From the NCBI RefSeq assembly GCF_029625215.1, contig NZ_CP121197.1, positions 1-64,000 on the forward strand: a stretch of DNA of 64,000 bases. Direction: 5' to 3'. The notes beneath the pieces were generated by a model. The model worked only from the letters and a program-made list of their open reading frames with translations, was not told the DNA's origin and did no database searches. The translations under genes and the position numbers were made by a program. How positions within the stretch are numbered: position 1 is the stretch's first letter; each line of letters begins with the position of its first letter. Below, piece by piece: positions 25,138 through 34,146 of this stretch. This DNA is from Aurantibacillus circumpalustris (GTDB lineage Bacteria > Bacteroidota > Bacteroidia > B-17B0 > Aurantibacillaceae).

Positions 25138-26004
25138 CTACTCTGCCTTTTCTATTTCAATACGTTTATAAGAATTCGGTTCGTGTTTGTATGAACGAAT
25201 AATCATAAAAATTCCGACAAGAATAAATGGAATACTTAGCCATTGACCCATGTTAAGCGCCATGCTATCTTCAAAGGCAGACTGATTCTCTTTAAAAAAC
25301 TCATCTACAAAACGCTCAATGAATAACAACACGCACATCATTCCAAACATAAATCCCGGACCAACTGTATCGCGTTTGTTTTTCCAAAACCAAAACATAA
25401 AAATAAATAAGAAAAAACAATAGATGGCTTCGTAAAGTTGTGCTGGGTGGCGAGGCTGATTATCTTCTTGTAAAAAAATAAAAGCCCAAGGAACGTCGGT
25501 TACTTTGCCTATGATTTCACTATTGATAAGATTTCCTAGACGAATGCTCATACTTGCTAAAGGCACCACAATTACTAATCGGTCAAAAAGCCATAACCAA
25601 TTTTCTTTTGTCTTACGGCAATATAAAATCATTGCAGTAAGAATCCCAATTGCTCCACCGTGACTTGCTAATCCACCTTCATAGATTTTAAGCATGTTTA
25701 AAGGATGTGAAAGATAACCTTCTTGAATAAGAATTCCTGTTGTGGTGTATTCATCGAACCATGGTCCGTAAAATAAACAATGTCCGAATCTGGCTCCAAG
25801 AATAGTACCAACAATTATGTAAAGCGTTAACGTATCAAGATCTTTATCTGTTCGGCCTTCTTTTCTATAAACCTTGTTCATAAAATAGAAGCTTCCGATA
25901 AAAGCAAGTGCCCACATTAAGCCATACCAGCGCACCGGCCAATCAATTCCAGGGATTGTAAAGATTTCTGGTGCAGGATTCCAGGTGATGAAGTTTAAAA
26001 TCAT
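25138..26004 (-). CDS. lgt: Prolipoprotein diacylglyceryl transferase
   Basis: Transfers diacylglycerol from phosphatidylglycerol to the lipobox cysteine of prolipoproteins, in the inner membrane. I start it at 26004 (MILNFITWNPAPEIFTIPG), giving 288 residues; the frame remains open for 21 codons upstream but these do not fit the family. Seven membrane helices are apparent. Signatures seen are VRWYGLMWALAFIGSF, GARFGHCLFY, GGLASHGGAIG and the Lgt motif RLGNLINSEIIG. The window encodes several lipoproteins that would be substrates (29848, 39105 and 47584 genes). Confidence 0.95.
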   Translation of the reverse strand: MILNFITWNPAPEIFTIPGIDWPVRWYGLMWALAFIGSFYFMNKVYRKEGRTDKDLDTLTLYIIVGTILGARFGHCLFYGPWFDEYTTTGILIQEGYLSHPLNMLKIYEGGLASHGGAIGILTAMILYCRKTKENWLWLFDRLVIVVPLASMSIRLGNLINSEIIGKVTDVPWAFIFLQEDNQPRHPAQLYEAIYCFFLFIFMFWFWKNKRDTVGPGFMFGMMCVLLFIERFVDEFFKENQSAFEDSMALNMGQWLSIPFILVGIFMIIRSYKHEPNSYKRIEIEKAE

Positions 26005-26131
26005 AGAAAGTAAAAATAAAGATTTTAAATGGTGAATTATGTATATAAAATGTGATTTCCGTTCCAATTTTAATAATTATTGTGTTATAGCTCATTATCA
26101 TTTCGTGTTTAAAATTTATATTTTTGCGGCC

Positions 26132-26695
26132 ATGATTAATGCAGCCATATTTGCGAGTGGAGAAGGAACCAACGCAGAAAATTTGTTTATACATTTTGCA
26201 AATGACCCACGCATAAAAATAAAATTAGTTGTTACCAATAAGGATGACGCTGGAATTGTAGTACGCGCAGAAAAACACAAAAAAAATGTGCAGATTGTGA
26301 GCAAAGCTGCTTTAGAAAATTACTCAGATAAACTCATTGAATTTTTACAAGTTGAAAAAATTGATCTGATTATTTTAGCAGGATTTTTATTAAAAATACC
26401 AGAGGCTTTTATTAAAGCATTTCCAAATAAAATTATTAACCTTCACCCTGCCCTACTCCCAAAATATGGTGGAGCTGGCATGTATGGCATGCGTGTTCAC
26501 ACAGCTGTAATTGATAACAAAGAAAAAGAAAGTGGAATTACGGTACATTTTGTGAATGAAGAGTATGATAAGGGTGAAATTATTTTACAGGTGAAAACGT
26601 TAGTTACCGAAAACGAAACACCTGAAAGCTTGGCGAAAAAAATACAACAACTAGAGTTTGAGTATTTGCCGAAAGCGGTGGAAAAGTTTCTATGA
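26132..26695 (+). CDS. purN: Phosphoribosylglycinamide formyltransferase
   Basis: Formyl-THF-dependent formylation of GAR in purine synthesis. The start is placed at 26132 (MINAAIFASGEGTNAENLF), 187 residues, which matches the family; an upstream in-frame ATG would add 31 unrelated residues. The catalytic motif NLHPALLPKYGGAGMYG, containing the active-site Asn and His, is present, and GITVHFVNEEYDKGEII carries the catalytic Asp. A TATTTTTG box lies only a few bases before the ATG. It is divergent from lgt and convergent with the PorE-like gene. Confidence 0.95.
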   Translation: MINAAIFASGEGTNAENLFIHFANDPRIKIKLVVTNKDDAGIVVRAEKHKKNVQIVSKAALENYSDKLIEFLQVEKIDLIILAGFLLKIPEAFIKAFPNKIINLHPALLPKYGGAGMYGMRVHTAVIDNKEKESGITVHFVNEEYDKGEIILQVKTLVTENETPESLAKKIQQLEFEYLPKAVEKFL

Positions 26696-26710
26696 CTCCA
26701 ACAAAAACTA

Positions 26711-26787
26711 AACCACATAAGGAACATAAGCGCATATAAGGTCTTCTTAAACATCAACCTTATGTTTCTTATATGTCTTATGTGGTT
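26711..26787. repeat. Long intergenic palindrome between purN and the PorE-like gene
   Basis: AACCACATAAG (26711-26721) and CTTATGTGGTT (26777-26787) are perfect inverted ends. The interior holds further CATAAG and CTTATATG units, so each arm is an array of short direct repeats. It lies between convergent genes. It is the same style of element as 40658-40749, which ends in AACCACAAAG/CTTTGTGGTT. Confidence 0.7.
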
Positions 26788-26800
26788 AAAATTGAAAACA

Positions 26801-28846
26801 CTACTTAGACAAAATCTGAAATTCCGTTCTCCTGTTTTTTGCGCGACCTTCTTCTGAAGTATTGTCGGCTATTGGTTTATTTTGTCCGAATCCCTTTGCG
26901 AGAATTCTTTTGCCATCAATACCAAATTCTTCTATCATCGCCTTTACTGAAAAAGCACGATTTGTACTCAAAGCCTCATTGTCTTTAGAGTTACCAACAT
27001 TATCGGTGTGACCTTGAATCTCCACTTTTATTTTTGGATTTTCTTTCAAATACTGCGCAAAATTTTCAAGAATAATTCTACTTTCTTCCTTTAGTTCAGC
27101 ACTATTGGTAGTATACAAAATATTATCGATCACAAAACGACCACCTTCTTTTGCTTCTTTCACCTCAATGTTTATTACAACGGGCTCAACTTCAATGGGC
27201 GGAACATCTTTTACTTTAATAATTTTTACATTAAACGCGACGTCATCTTTTTTTACCGTAACAACCAGATCGTTTTTCTTACTCTTTACTGCAATCATGT
27301 ATTCACCACTTGTGCTATCAACAGTTGCATAAGAAATTTGCTTTGTTTTACTGTCCTTAATTTCTATCACAGCACCACTGACTTGATTCCCTGCACTATC
27401 AGTCACATTGCCTTTTACAAATGAAATCTGTTGCGGCCGCGCTTCCTTATATAAATCAAAACCGTACAGATCGTAACGTCCAACTCCTCGGCCTCTTACT
27501 TTTCCTTCGTCGAAACTAAAAAAGTAACCTGTCTTTGTATCGCTACTTACGAAAAACCCTGTGTCGTCAGTGTATCCATTAATTGGTGAACCAATATTTT
27601 CTGGTTCTTCCCATTCTCCTTTTTCGTTTTTACGCGAGAAAAAAATATCATAGGCACCAAAACCATAATGACCTGTACTACTGAAATAAAGCGTTTCGCT
27701 GTCACTGTGAATAAATGGAGTTTTTTCATCTCCACCTGTGTTAATACTTGGACCAAGATTTTGAGGTTTGCTCCACTGCCCTGTTTTTGGATCCTTTTTC
27801 GTGTAGTACAAATCAATACCGCCATAACCTCCCGGTCTATCGCTTGCAAAATAAAGCGTGAGACCATCTGAAGCAATACTTGGTTGACTATCCCAATACT
27901 TCATATCGTTTACATTCGCACTCAATTTTCGAATATCGCTCCAATAGCCATTTGCGAAGTCACTCACGTACAAATCACAATTTGGCTGGGGCATTCCTTC
28001 TTGACGCATCATGGCAAAGTAAAGTGTTTTGTTATCGATAGAAATGCTACAACCTCCTTGATTATCCTCCGTCGTATTAAAGGGTGCCAACATAGGTTCA
28101 CCACCGTTAAATTGTCCTGTTTTGTCACGTAATGCAATCATAAACACTTCCTTTTCTGCATCACTAGCAGAAACACGGTTCAAATTTCTTACAGGAAGTC
28201 GTCTTACAAAATAACAGCTTTTATCGTCAGGAGAAATGTAGGCGAGATACTCATCTCGTTCTGTTGAGACACCTGTTATTACTTTTGGATCGAACTGCAC
28301 ATTTTTTTTGAGACCCATTTCTTTTTTTGCAGAGCGCACCATCATTTTTGCATTGTACATTTCCCCTTCCCATTCCTTTCCGAATTTTTTTTCGTCCTCG
28401 TCTTTAAAGGCCATAAATTTTTGAAGGTATTTTATGGCGGAATCGTTCATTCTCTTTTCATAATAGTCAAATCCAATATAATAATAAGGTTCGCTATGGA
28501 TTTGCGGACAATTGGCTATGGCTTTATAAAAAAAAGGAGTTGCAACACTAAAAGGTTTGTTATCGATTTTTGCTGTAGCAATAAACTCAAGGCCAGCGGC
28601 AAGAAATGCTTCTGGAAAATCTTCATCAAGCGCTAAGGCTTTTTTGAGAAACTCCATTCTTTCTGGTTTCTTATATTTTTTCCTATCTATACCTTTTTCA
28701 TAATTTGAAATGGCTTTTTTATCGACGTTTTCGTTACACCATTTTTTCTCTGGTTTAGCTTCCTCATCCTGAGCGTAAAGGAAGGTTGTGCCAAAAATAA
28801 AAAAAAGAAGATATAGTGATTTTGCTGTTTTTAAAGTCATAACCAA
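26801..28846 (-). CDS. PorE-like outer-membrane protein: TPR, PD40 propeller, regulatory-like domain, OmpA C-terminus
   Basis: 681 residues with a cleavable signal (ending FLYAQ). Domains in order are TPR-like helices (about 40-150), a WD40/PD40 beta-propeller (about 190-470, with repeats such as QPSIASDGLTLYFASDRPGGYGGIDLY), a carboxypeptidase-regulatory-like beta sandwich (about 475-555) and an OmpA peptidoglycan-binding domain (IEVQGHTDNVGNSKDNEALSTNRA near 620). This is the architecture described for PorE (PG1058) of Porphyromonas gingivalis, a T9SS component. Unlike PorE, no lipobox cysteine is seen. Bacteroidota often carry several such proteins, so a T9SS role is an inference from domain order. 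Confidence 0.85.
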   Translation of the reverse strand: MVMTLKTAKSLYLLFFIFGTTFLYAQDEEAKPEKKWCNENVDKKAISNYEKGIDRKKYKKPERMEFLKKALALDEDFPEAFLAAGLEFIATAKIDNKPFSVATPFFYKAIANCPQIHSEPYYYIGFDYYEKRMNDSAIKYLQKFMAFKDEDEKKFGKEWEGEMYNAKMMVRSAKKEMGLKKNVQFDPKVITGVSTERDEYLAYISPDDKSCYFVRRLPVRNLNRVSASDAEKEVFMIALRDKTGQFNGGEPMLAPFNTTEDNQGGCSISIDNKTLYFAMMRQEGMPQPNCDLYVSDFANGYWSDIRKLSANVNDMKYWDSQPSIASDGLTLYFASDRPGGYGGIDLYYTKKDPKTGQWSKPQNLGPSINTGGDEKTPFIHSDSETLYFSSTGHYGFGAYDIFFSRKNEKGEWEEPENIGSPINGYTDDTGFFVSSDTKTGYFFSFDEGKVRGRGVGRYDLYGFDLYKEARPQQISFVKGNVTDSAGNQVSGAVIEIKDSKTKQISYATVDSTSGEYMIAVKSKKNDLVVTVKKDDVAFNVKIIKVKDVPPIEVEPVVINIEVKEAKEGGRFVIDNILYTTNSAELKEESRIILENFAQYLKENPKIKVEIQGHTDNVGNSKDNEALSTNRAFSVKAMIEEFGIDGKRILAKGFGQNKPIADNTSEEGRAKNRRTEFQILSK

Positions 28847-29095
28847 ATGTAAAATTTTGACATAACTAAATTACTCACAATTTCGAAGGTTGTTTACCAT
28901 GCAGTGTTAAAAAGCCTGAAGAAATAGAGGCTATTTTTAGAATTAGGAATTTAAAGCCTAGAACAGTAAATCCATTTAAATATAATATTTATGCAAATCA
29001 CATGATTCATGCCAGAATTGCGAAATTGTGTTAATTGAATACCACTTTTATTTTTAAGTCGTTATCCTTGTAAACAAATCTTAAACCTAAACCCA

Positions 29096-29800
29096 ATGAA
29101 AAATTCTTTAATTCTTGCCAGTCTATTTTGCCTGAGTGTATCTTACGGACAAATAAAAAGTGGGAATGTTTTTTTTGGCCCTAGTATAAAGTTCTCTACA
29201 AACGATCAATCAAATGAATCTCTCCCTAACAATCAAAATCAATCTAAAAACTCTTCAGTTGGATTTGATAGTTATTTACGAGCTGGTTATTTTCTTAAAG
29301 ATAATTTTGTAGTTGGTCTTATGGGTGGTTACGGAGCATCGTCTGCAAAGTATGAGCAAAAAGGTATTGACTATACTCGAAACGGTAAGGATTATTCAAA
29401 CTCTACTTCTTTTGGTGTTTTTACACGCTTATATAAATTAACGAATCAAAATAAACTTGGCGTGTTTGGTCAATTAACTGCGACCTATGGCTTCGGAAAA
29501 AGCAACTCAACGAGCATTTCTGAGTCGAGTATTTATCCTAGCATGACAAATAAATGGACTGGTGAAGGTGACCAATGGGGTCTTAACGTTGGACTGCAAA
29601 CGGGTCTTGTTTATTTCATCACGGAAAAAATTGGCATTGAAATGTCATTTGGCAATTTATATTATAACAATTCAACAAATCAATCATACAGTAACGGAGT
29701 AAAAACAATTAAAACGAAAAGCAGTGGATTAAACTTAGACTTAGGTTTAAGATCATTGTACCTTGGCTTTAATATTTATTTTGGTGGGAAAAAAGCTTAA
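29096..29800 (+). CDS. Outer-membrane beta-barrel protein
   Basis: 234 residues with a signal peptide (1-18, LSVSYGQ) and the look of an 8-stranded porin-like barrel: alternating strands rich in Gly and aromatics (YLRAGYFLKDNFVVGLMGGYGASS, GVFGQLTATYGFG, WGLNVGLQTGLVYFI) and a C-terminal strand ending LGFNIYFGGKKA. No enzymatic motif. It is preceded by a 249-bp divergent region and followed closely by a lipoprotein gene, with which it may be cotranscribed. Confidence 0.8.
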   Translation: MKNSLILASLFCLSVSYGQIKSGNVFFGPSIKFSTNDQSNESLPNNQNQSKNSSVGFDSYLRAGYFLKDNFVVGLMGGYGASSAKYEQKGIDYTRNGKDYSNSTSFGVFTRLYKLTNQNKLGVFGQLTATYGFGKSNSTSISESSIYPSMTNKWTGEGDQWGLNVGLQTGLVYFITEKIGIEMSFGNLYYNNSTNQSYSNGVKTIKTKSSGLNLDLGLRSLYLGFNIYFGGKKA

Positions 29801-29847
29801 GAAAAGTTTGATTATTTTTTCAGTTTGTTTTTATTAATATTGATCTC

Positions 29848-30816
29848 ATGTTAACGAGATCACTTTTTTTATTTTCTGGGCTACTTTTATTTTCTTGCAA
29901 TTCTAGTATTGATAGAATAGAAAAAACAAATTCTTTAAAAGATACGATTACTTCACTTTCTTTAATTGTTCTTGGAACAGTTCAGGATGGTGGATCTCCG
30001 CACATTGGCTGCAATAAAAACTGTTGCGAAAAATTATTTTCCAATCCTGACAAAAACAGAAAAGTAGTTTCACTTGGAGTTATCGATTCTGAAAACAAAA
30101 AAAACTATCTTTTCGAAGCTACACCTGATATGACTTCACAGTTGCGTATGCTTCAAGATAATTCAACTTTCAAATCCTCTGATATACCAGATGGTGTTTT
30201 TTTGAGTCATGCGCATATTGGACATTATTCAGGACTCATGTATTTTGGAAAAGAAGCCATGAACTCAAACGGAGTAAAGGTTTATACCATGCCTCGCATG
30301 AAAACATTTCTTGAAACCAACGGCCCGTGGAGTCAATTGGTAAGTTTAAATAACATTCAAATTCAAACTATAACAGATACAGAGAGCATACAACTTTCAT
30401 CTGCCTTAAAAGTCACTCCTTTTCTTGTTCCTCACAGAGATGAGTTTTCAGAAACGGTTGGATATAGAATTGAAGGTCCAAATAAAAAAGTGATGTTTAT
30501 TCCTGATATTGACAAATGGAGTAAATGGAACAAAGATATTGTTGAAGAAATTAAAACAGTAGACTATGCATTTGTAGATGCAACATTTTTTGATGGGCAG
30601 GAAATACAAAACAGAGATATTTCACAAATACCACATCCATTTGTCATTGAGAGCATGGAACTTTTTAAAATGCTTCCAGAAAAAGAAAAGAATAAAATTT
30701 ATTTTATACACTTTAACCACACGAATCCTCTGCTTAATAAAGAGAGTGCGGCATACAAAGAAGTTCTTAAAAACGGATTTCATGTCGCAGAAATTGGAAC
30801 TGTATTCTCTTTGTAA
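29848..30816 (+). CDS. Orphan PqqB-like metallo-beta-lactamase-fold lipoprotein
   Basis: 322 residues. The N terminus is a lipoprotein signal (MLTRSLFLFSGLLLFSC, lipidation at C17). The rest resembles PqqB and related MBL-fold proteins: LGTVQDGGSPHIGCNKNCCEKLF with a Cys cluster, the metal-binding-like motif FLSHAHIGHYSGLMYFG, VTPFLVPHRDEFSETVGYRIEG, and VDATFFDG. No pqqA, C, D or E gene is adjacent, so a role in PQQ synthesis is not supported. A membrane-anchored periplasmic hydrolase is more likely. A shared terminator separates it from ilvE. Confidence 0.8.
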   Translation: MLTRSLFLFSGLLLFSCNSSIDRIEKTNSLKDTITSLSLIVLGTVQDGGSPHIGCNKNCCEKLFSNPDKNRKVVSLGVIDSENKKNYLFEATPDMTSQLRMLQDNSTFKSSDIPDGVFLSHAHIGHYSGLMYFGKEAMNSNGVKVYTMPRMKTFLETNGPWSQLVSLNNIQIQTITDTESIQLSSALKVTPFLVPHRDEFSETVGYRIEGPNKKVMFIPDIDKWSKWNKDIVEEIKTVDYAFVDATFFDGQEIQNRDISQIPHPFVIESMELFKMLPEKEKNKIYFIHFNHTNPLLNKESAAYKEVLKNGFHVAEIGTVFSL

Positions 30817-30837
30817 TTAGAAGGAACCAAGAGGCAC

Positions 30838-30870
30838 AAAAAAACCGACTCTTTAGAAGTCGGTTTTTTT
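30838..30870. terminator. Bidirectional terminator between the PqqB-like gene and ilvE
   Basis: A 12- to 13-bp stem (AAAAAACCGACT at 30839-30850 with AGTCGGTTTTTT at 30858-30869) has a 7-nt loop and A/T tracts on both sides. It can serve both convergent genes. Confidence 0.88.
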
Positions 30871-30878
30871 AGTTTAAA

Positions 30879-31949
30879 TTATGAAGGCACCTTCATCATC
30901 CAGTTATATTTATCTTCTAATTTACCTTTGCGAATACTTCTTAAAGTATCATCTACTTTCGTAGAAAACTTACGCTCAGAAACAGGAGGCAATGCATAAT
31001 CTTTTCCATTATGACCAATACCGATAATTTGCGCAATCGTTGCCGCTGTACCACAACCAAAAACTTCTTTTAAGGTTTTGTTCTCAATGGCTTCAAACAC
31101 TTCTTTAATGCTTACTTTACGTTCTTCAACTTTCATTCCCCATTCTTTTGCAAGCATTAAAACAGAACTACGGGTTACACCATCTAGAATTGTATCGCTT
31201 AATCCTGGAGTTAAAAGTGTGTCCCCAATTACAAACATCACGTTCATGGTGCCGCTTTCTTCAAAATACTGTTGTGTTTCGCTATCAGTCCAAATTACTT
31301 GCTGATACCCTTTTTGCTGGGCTAATTTTGCGGGATATAAACTTCTGCCATAATTACCAGCTGCTTTTACAAAACCCACACCACCTTTTACAGCGCGGTA
31401 ATAATTTGTTTCTACCAATACTTTAATTGGCTCGCTGTAATATTTACCAGCAGGACAAGTAATGATTACAAATTTGTAAGTATCACTTATTTTTACACCT
31501 ATGGCTTCATCGGTTGCGATTAAAAAAGGACGGATGTATAAACTTCCTGTTTCGCTAGAAGGCACCCAAGATGAGTCGAGGCGAATTAATTCCATTAAAC
31601 CGTTCATGAATAAATCTTCAGGAATTTCAGGCATTGCCATGCGGATGGCACTTTTATTTAAGCGTTTAAAATTATCAGGTGCGCGAAAAATAGATACTTC
31701 CCCTTTTTCGTTTTTATAAGCCTTCATCCCTTCAAAGATTGCCTGACCATAATGCAATGAACTCATAGCATAACTCATAGGCATATCTTGATAAGGCATT
31801 ATTGAAGCGTTTTGCCATTTACCATCAGAATATTCTGCTACAAGCATGTGATCGCTAAAACATTTTCCAAAAGGCACATTATTAATATCGTATTCCGAAA
31901 CTCGGCTTTTTTTAATTTTCTCTACTTTAATGTCAATAGTTCCCGTCAT
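30879..31949 (-). CDS. ilvE: Branched-chain amino acid aminotransferase
   Basis: PLP-dependent transamination of Val, Leu and Ile, class IV fold. The 356 residues match the longer BCAT type. Visible signatures are FEGMKAYKNEKGEVSIFRAPDNFKRL, YIRPFLIATDEAIGV, the PLP-lysine segment GGVGFVKAAGNYGRSL, and ESGTMNVMFV followed by LDGVTRSSVLMLA. No other branched-chain pathway gene is adjacent. Strong assignment to the family. Confidence 0.95.
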   Translation of the reverse strand: MTGTIDIKVEKIKKSRVSEYDINNVPFGKCFSDHMLVAEYSDGKWQNASIMPYQDMPMSYAMSSLHYGQAIFEGMKAYKNEKGEVSIFRAPDNFKRLNKSAIRMAMPEIPEDLFMNGLMELIRLDSSWVPSSETGSLYIRPFLIATDEAIGVKISDTYKFVIITCPAGKYYSEPIKVLVETNYYRAVKGGVGFVKAAGNYGRSLYPAKLAQQKGYQQVIWTDSETQQYFEESGTMNVMFVIGDTLLTPGLSDTILDGVTRSSVLMLAKEWGMKVEERKVSIKEVFEAIENKTLKEVFGCGTAATIAQIIGIGHNGKDYALPPVSERKFSTKVDDTLRSIRKGKLEDKYNWMMKVPS

Positions 31950-32071
31950 AATCTTTAGTGTTAGTTTAACAAATAACTACATTATTTTCGAAATTGCAAA
32001 TAAATTAGGTGTGAATTAGCATATTTTTAAACATTAATTGATGCTCTAAAACTTGCATTATTGCAGGAAAA

Positions 32072-32326
32072 TCAGAGAATATCCTTTAAAATATTAGAAA
32101 AAACGTTTTTACCGACTCTTTTCGCAAAATTTATAAGTGATTTCAGCGCTGTACCTTTTAATGCAGAAGATACCAAACCAATAACTGCAGTTGCAACAAG
32201 TTCTTCAGGCAACTTTTTAATACGCGAAGATAATTCGATTTCCTGCAGTTTAATTCGCGTTCGCACTAAGCGTTCTTGCTGTTCAAGTTCTGCTAGCGAA
32301 GTTATATTTACATTTTGCTTACTCAT
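32072..32326 (-). CDS. Small hypothetical protein, third gene of the YtxH/holin-X cluster
   Basis: 84 residues, Lys/Arg rich, with a charged helical first half (AELEQQERLVRTRIKLQEIELSSRIKK) and a hydrophobic stretch near VATAVIGLVSSALKG. It overlaps the holin-X gene by 8 bp, which implies translational coupling and a role with that membrane protein. No known domain recognised. Confidence 0.7.
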   Translation of the reverse strand: MSKQNVNITSLAELEQQERLVRTRIKLQEIELSSRIKKLPEELVATAVIGLVSSALKGTALKSLINFAKRVGKNVFSNILKDIL

Positions 32327-32705
32327 CGTCTTTACTTAAGTCGGTTTCTACTGCAGAGCGTTCGAAGAAGATTCTAATTACTAAATCAATAATTCTTTTT
32401 GATAATATTTGTTTATTCACTACAAGAAACATTAACAACAACAAACAATAAATGCCGGCCACAATGCTAAAACCCTTAAATGTACTGCCTGTTAGCTCAG
32501 CAAAATAATAACCACCCATTATGCTTACAAAAAGCAAAATAAAAAAAGTGAATAAAGCTACAACAGCTATTGTAACAAAAGCGGACATTAACTTACCTGA
32601 CTTTTCTGCTGTTTGTATTTTTAAAAGCAGTATACGATCATCCACGTAATTTGTGAATAATCCATAAGTTTCCTCTAAAAAATTTTCCTTATTTTCCTCC
32701 ATCAT
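32319..32705 (-). CDS. Phage-holin-superfamily (holin-X/YqjE-like) membrane protein
   Basis: 128 residues. An N-terminal amphipathic region (YGLFTNYVDDRILLLKIQTAEKSGKL) is followed by two transmembrane helices (TIAVVALFTFFILLFVSIMGGYYFAEL and FSIVAGIYCLLLLMFLVV) and a charged C-terminal tail. This is the pattern of the YqjE/holin-X group, which in other bacteria sits with YtxH or DUF883 proteins in envelope-stress clusters. There are no phage genes around, so a true lysis holin is unlikely. It lies 12 bp after the YtxH gene. Confidence 0.75.
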   Translation of the reverse strand: MMEENKENFLEETYGLFTNYVDDRILLLKIQTAEKSGKLMSAFVTIAVVALFTFFILLFVSIMGGYYFAELTGSTFKGFSIVAGIYCLLLLMFLVVNKQILSKRIIDLVIRIFFERSAVETDLSKDDE

Positions 32706-32717
32706 AGTTTAGTGTTA

Positions 32718-32942
32718 TCAAACTTGAGTATTTTCTTTTGAGTCTTCGCTTTTTACAAAATCAGTAAATTCTGATTCAAACTCTTTAAAGTTTTTTTTTA
32801 GATCTTCGGCTAAATCACCGGCTTGATCTTTTAACTTTTTAACAAGTTCTTTTCCTTTATCGGTAGAGTAAAGAGCAACTATTGCGGCACCAACCAAAGC
32901 ACCAGCTCCAAACGCTAAAAATAGTTTTGATTTCTTGTCCAT
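32718..32942 (-). CDS. YtxH-domain protein
   Basis: 74 residues: a glycine-rich membrane helix (KLFLAFGAGALVGAAIVALYS) followed by a long amphipathic Lys/Glu helix (GKELVKKLKDQAGDLAEDLKK), the YtxH pattern. First gene of a three-gene minus-strand cluster with the holin-X and small-protein genes. YtxH proteins are often stress-induced, but the exact role is unclear. Confidence 0.8.
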   Translation of the reverse strand: MDKKSKLFLAFGAGALVGAAIVALYSTDKGKELVKKLKDQAGDLAEDLKKNFKEFESEFTDFVKSEDSKENTQV

Positions 32943-33013
32943 ATCTCCTGCCTTTCTCGATTATTTTATTTAAAATTACTAAAAATTACCGTAGAAATCA
33001 ATCTAGTTCTTAA

Positions 33014-34102
33014 ATGGAGACCCCACGACTTAGTTCAAATAAAATAAACAAATCCTTCTTCCTATCAATAATTATTGTATTTGCTGCACTTCTTCTATTT
33101 TCCATGCGTGAATTTTTTACTGCGTTTTTAGGAAGCGTCATGTTTTATGTGCTTTTCAAACCGTGGATGGAAAATTTAGTAAATAAAAGAAAATGGAAAA
33201 AAAGCCGAGCTGCTATACTTATTGTCATTGTATCTTTCTTTATCATCATGCTTCCCATTATTGCTTTCTCCAGTTTAATTTTTAATAAAGTAGCACCATT
33301 TATTTCACACCCTGAAATATTAAAAAATTACATCCTCGGAATTCAACACAAATTTAATGTCATTATTCTTTCAAAGAAAAATATTGAAGAAATTCAAAGC
33401 TACGCAACCGGCATGGTTTCAAATATCCTCAACATGGGTCTTACGTTATTTTCGTCTATCACCATGATGTATTTCTTTCTATATTTTTTACTTGTAAGCG
33501 TGGGAAGACTGGAAGCCACTATTGTTTTATACCTTCCTTTTGATAAACGTAAAATACTATTATTTGGGTCTGAATTAAAAGCGCAAACATTTAGCAATGC
33601 CATTGGTGTTCCTCTTATAGCGGTGACCCAAGGTATCAGTGCCTTTGTGGCGTACTACATTGCAGGTGTTCCTGAAGCTGCTTTTTGGGGCATACTTACG
33701 GGTTTCGCGTCAATCATTCCAATTGTTGGTACTGGAATTATTTGGGTTCCAATTTGTGCGTATCTATTCTTCGCTGGTAACACCTGGCAGGGATTTGCAG
33801 TACTGGGGTGGAGCGCCTTAATTATGGGTAGTGCAGACAATGTTATTCGTTTTATGCTTGCAAAACGCATGGCCGATGTGCATCCCGTAATTACGGTACT
33901 TGGTGTAATCATGGGTTTAAATTACATGGGGGTTCCGGGACTTATTTTTGGACCCTTATTAATTTCTTACTTTGTGATTTTGGTTAAAATATATTATTCC
34001 ACTTACCGAAAACATACCGTGGAAAGGTCTGAAAAAGATGCTACACTTCACATTGGCGTGCCATTTATTTATCAGAAAAAATTTACGCAGAAAAAACAAT
34101 AA
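33014..34102 (+). CDS. AI-2E family transporter-like membrane protein
   Basis: 362 residues with about seven to eight membrane helices and the family's central signature region FYVLFKPWMENLVNKRKWKKSRAAILIVI, NAIGVPLIAVTQGISAFVAYYIAGVPEAAFWGILTGFASIIPIVGTGIIWVP and the C-terminal GVIMGLNYMGVPGLIFGPLLIS. The family (PF01594) includes an autoinducer-2 exporter, but most members have unknown substrates, including ion antiporters. It is divergent from the YtxH cluster and convergent with lpxH. Confidence 0.88.
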   Translation: METPRLSSNKINKSFFLSIIIVFAALLLFSMREFFTAFLGSVMFYVLFKPWMENLVNKRKWKKSRAAILIVIVSFFIIMLPIIAFSSLIFNKVAPFISHPEILKNYILGIQHKFNVIILSKKNIEEIQSYATGMVSNILNMGLTLFSSITMMYFFLYFLLVSVGRLEATIVLYLPFDKRKILLFGSELKAQTFSNAIGVPLIAVTQGISAFVAYYIAGVPEAAFWGILTGFASIIPIVGTGIIWVPICAYLFFAGNTWQGFAVLGWSALIMGSADNVIRFMLAKRMADVHPVITVLGVIMGLNYMGVPGLIFGPLLISYFVILVKIYYSTYRKHTVERSEKDATLHIGVPFIYQKKFTQKKQ

Positions 34103-34146
34103 AAAGGGCAAGAATCAAGACCTAAGATACAAGATTCAAGACTGCC

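Noticed and set aside
32319-32705. Prophage remnant suggested by the holin-superfamily protein
   Set aside because: No other phage gene is near, and YqjE/holin-X proteins with YtxH are ordinary envelope genes.
34104-34145. Short direct repeats of the CAAGATTCAAGAC type after the AI-2E family gene
   Set aside because: Too short and irregular for a CRISPR or a defined element; mentioned only as a possible remnant of the intergenic palindrome family.
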